A stretch of DNA of 6,765 nt. Source: an uncultured Rhodospirillaceae bacterium. Its GTDB lineage: Bacteria > Pseudomonadota > Alphaproteobacteria > Rhodospirillales > Casp-alpha2. A model generated the notes under the pieces. The model saw nothing but the letters and a program-made list of their open reading frames with translations, had not been told where the DNA came from and did no database searches. Shown here piece by piece: positions 6,378 through 6,765 of this stretch. Positions within the stretch are counted from its first letter, which is position 1. Each line of letters begins with the position of its first letter. Both the position numbers and the translations under genes were made by a program. The DNA lies in contig CAJWVP010000162.1 in the NCBI GenBank assembly GCA_913048145.1, positions 1-6,765 on the forward strand, read 5' to 3'.

Positions 6378-6765
6378 CTAACCCCAATAAAGCCGCGTAG
6401 GATTATCCACCAGCAAAGCCTGCTGCTTCTCTGGACTGTTGGCGATCTTCGGGATGATGTCGATCAGATGACCCTCATCCGGGACGTGGGATTTCATGTT
6501 CGGATGCGGCCAGTCGGTGCCCCATAAGACCCGGTCGGTAAAATTGTCCACCAATGTCCGAGCGAATGGCACTACGTCGTTGTAAGGCGGGCCGTCGACA
6601 CTCAGGCGTTCAGGACAGCTCACCTTGACCCAGAAGTTGGCATGGACGCTCATAAGATTCATGAAGCGGGTGAAGTGCGGGTCGTCCAGGGGCTTGGCGA
6701 CGTTTGGCCGGCCCATGTGGTCGACGATGATGGTGCCGGGCAGGCTAGTCAAGAAGGGTTGTAGG
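6378..6765 (-). CDS. 2-pyrone-4,6-dicarboxylate lactonase (LigI)-type amidohydrolase, C-terminal part
   Basis: The frame is open to the right edge, so the first roughly 165 residues of a usual ~295-aa protein lie outside the window; the TTG at 6752 is internal, not a start. Visible motifs fit LigI, a metal-independent member of the amidohydrolase superfamily that opens 2-pyrone-4,6-dicarboxylate in the protocatechuate/gallate 4,5-cleavage pathway. They are VDHMGRP, CPERLSVDGPP, VVPFAR, RVLWGTDWPHPN, and the C-terminal LLVDNPTRLYWG. In LigI the His and Arg of DHMGR, the Arg of CPER and the Asp of GTDWPHP are active-site residues, and all are kept here. The N-terminal HxH motif cannot be checked. 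The stop is TAG at 6380-6378. A related lactonase of another pathway is possible. Confidence 0.82.
   Translation of the reverse strand, partial: LQPFLTSLPGTIIVDHMGRPNVAKPLDDPHFTRFMNLMSVHANFWVKVSCPERLSVDGPPYNDVVPFARTLVDNFTDRVLWGTDWPHPNMKSHVPDEGHLIDIIPKIANSPEKQQALLVDNPTRLYWG

Overview
This 6.8 kb window is bacterial chromosomal DNA of moderate-to-high GC content. The closest family matches I can make by eye (an E. coli-type QorA, a LigI-type lactonase, a phthalate-family Rieske oxygenase) suggest a proteobacterium with catabolic (aromatic or organic-acid) capacity. I cannot place the genus from sequence alone. There are no rRNA or tRNA genes, insertion sequences or CRISPR repeats that I can support.

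Left half: a CoA-transferase of the acetyl-CoA hydrolase / 4-hydroxybutyrate CoA-transferase family lies on the minus strand (227-1486). It is divergent from a zinc-independent NADPH:quinone reductase, qorA (1699-2676, plus). Their shared intergenic region holds a 23-bp inverted repeat (1579-1601) whose right arm overlaps a possible -35 box for qorA. Directly after qorA, with its own ribosome binding site, is an 89-codon ORF (2691-2960). It is only the distal part of a beta-hydroxyacid (3-hydroxyisobutyrate-type) dehydrogenase and lacks the NAD-binding domain and catalytic lysine.

Right half: a minus-strand pair converges on the qorA unit. A Rieske non-haem iron oxygenase alpha subunit of the phthalate-dioxygenase type (4662-5990) is followed immediately by a glutamine-synthetase-family ligase (3191-4660, or from the ATG at 4639). 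The Rieske stop codon and a possible TTG start of the ligase are one base apart, with a GGAGA upstream, so the two are probably translationally coupled. A further 387 bp upstream ends a minus-strand gene for a 2-pyrone-4,6-dicarboxylate lactonase (LigI) type amidohydrolase, cut by the right edge of the window. The 387-bp gap contains a plausible extended -10 promoter for the oxygenase-ligase pair and no convincing gene.

How they may work together (inference): the oxygenase hydroxylates or demethylates an aromatic substrate, and the LigI-type enzyme belongs to the meta-cleavage pathway of protocatechuate or gallate. The CoA-transferase and quinone reductase could handle downstream acyl-CoA or enone/quinone intermediates. 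The GS-like ligase next to a Rieske oxygenase recalls aniline catabolism, where the amine is gamma-glutamylated before oxygenation. This is the most interesting hypothesis in the window. No ferredoxin, reductase, ring-cleavage dioxygenase, transporter or regulator is visible here, so the pathway is not complete in this window.
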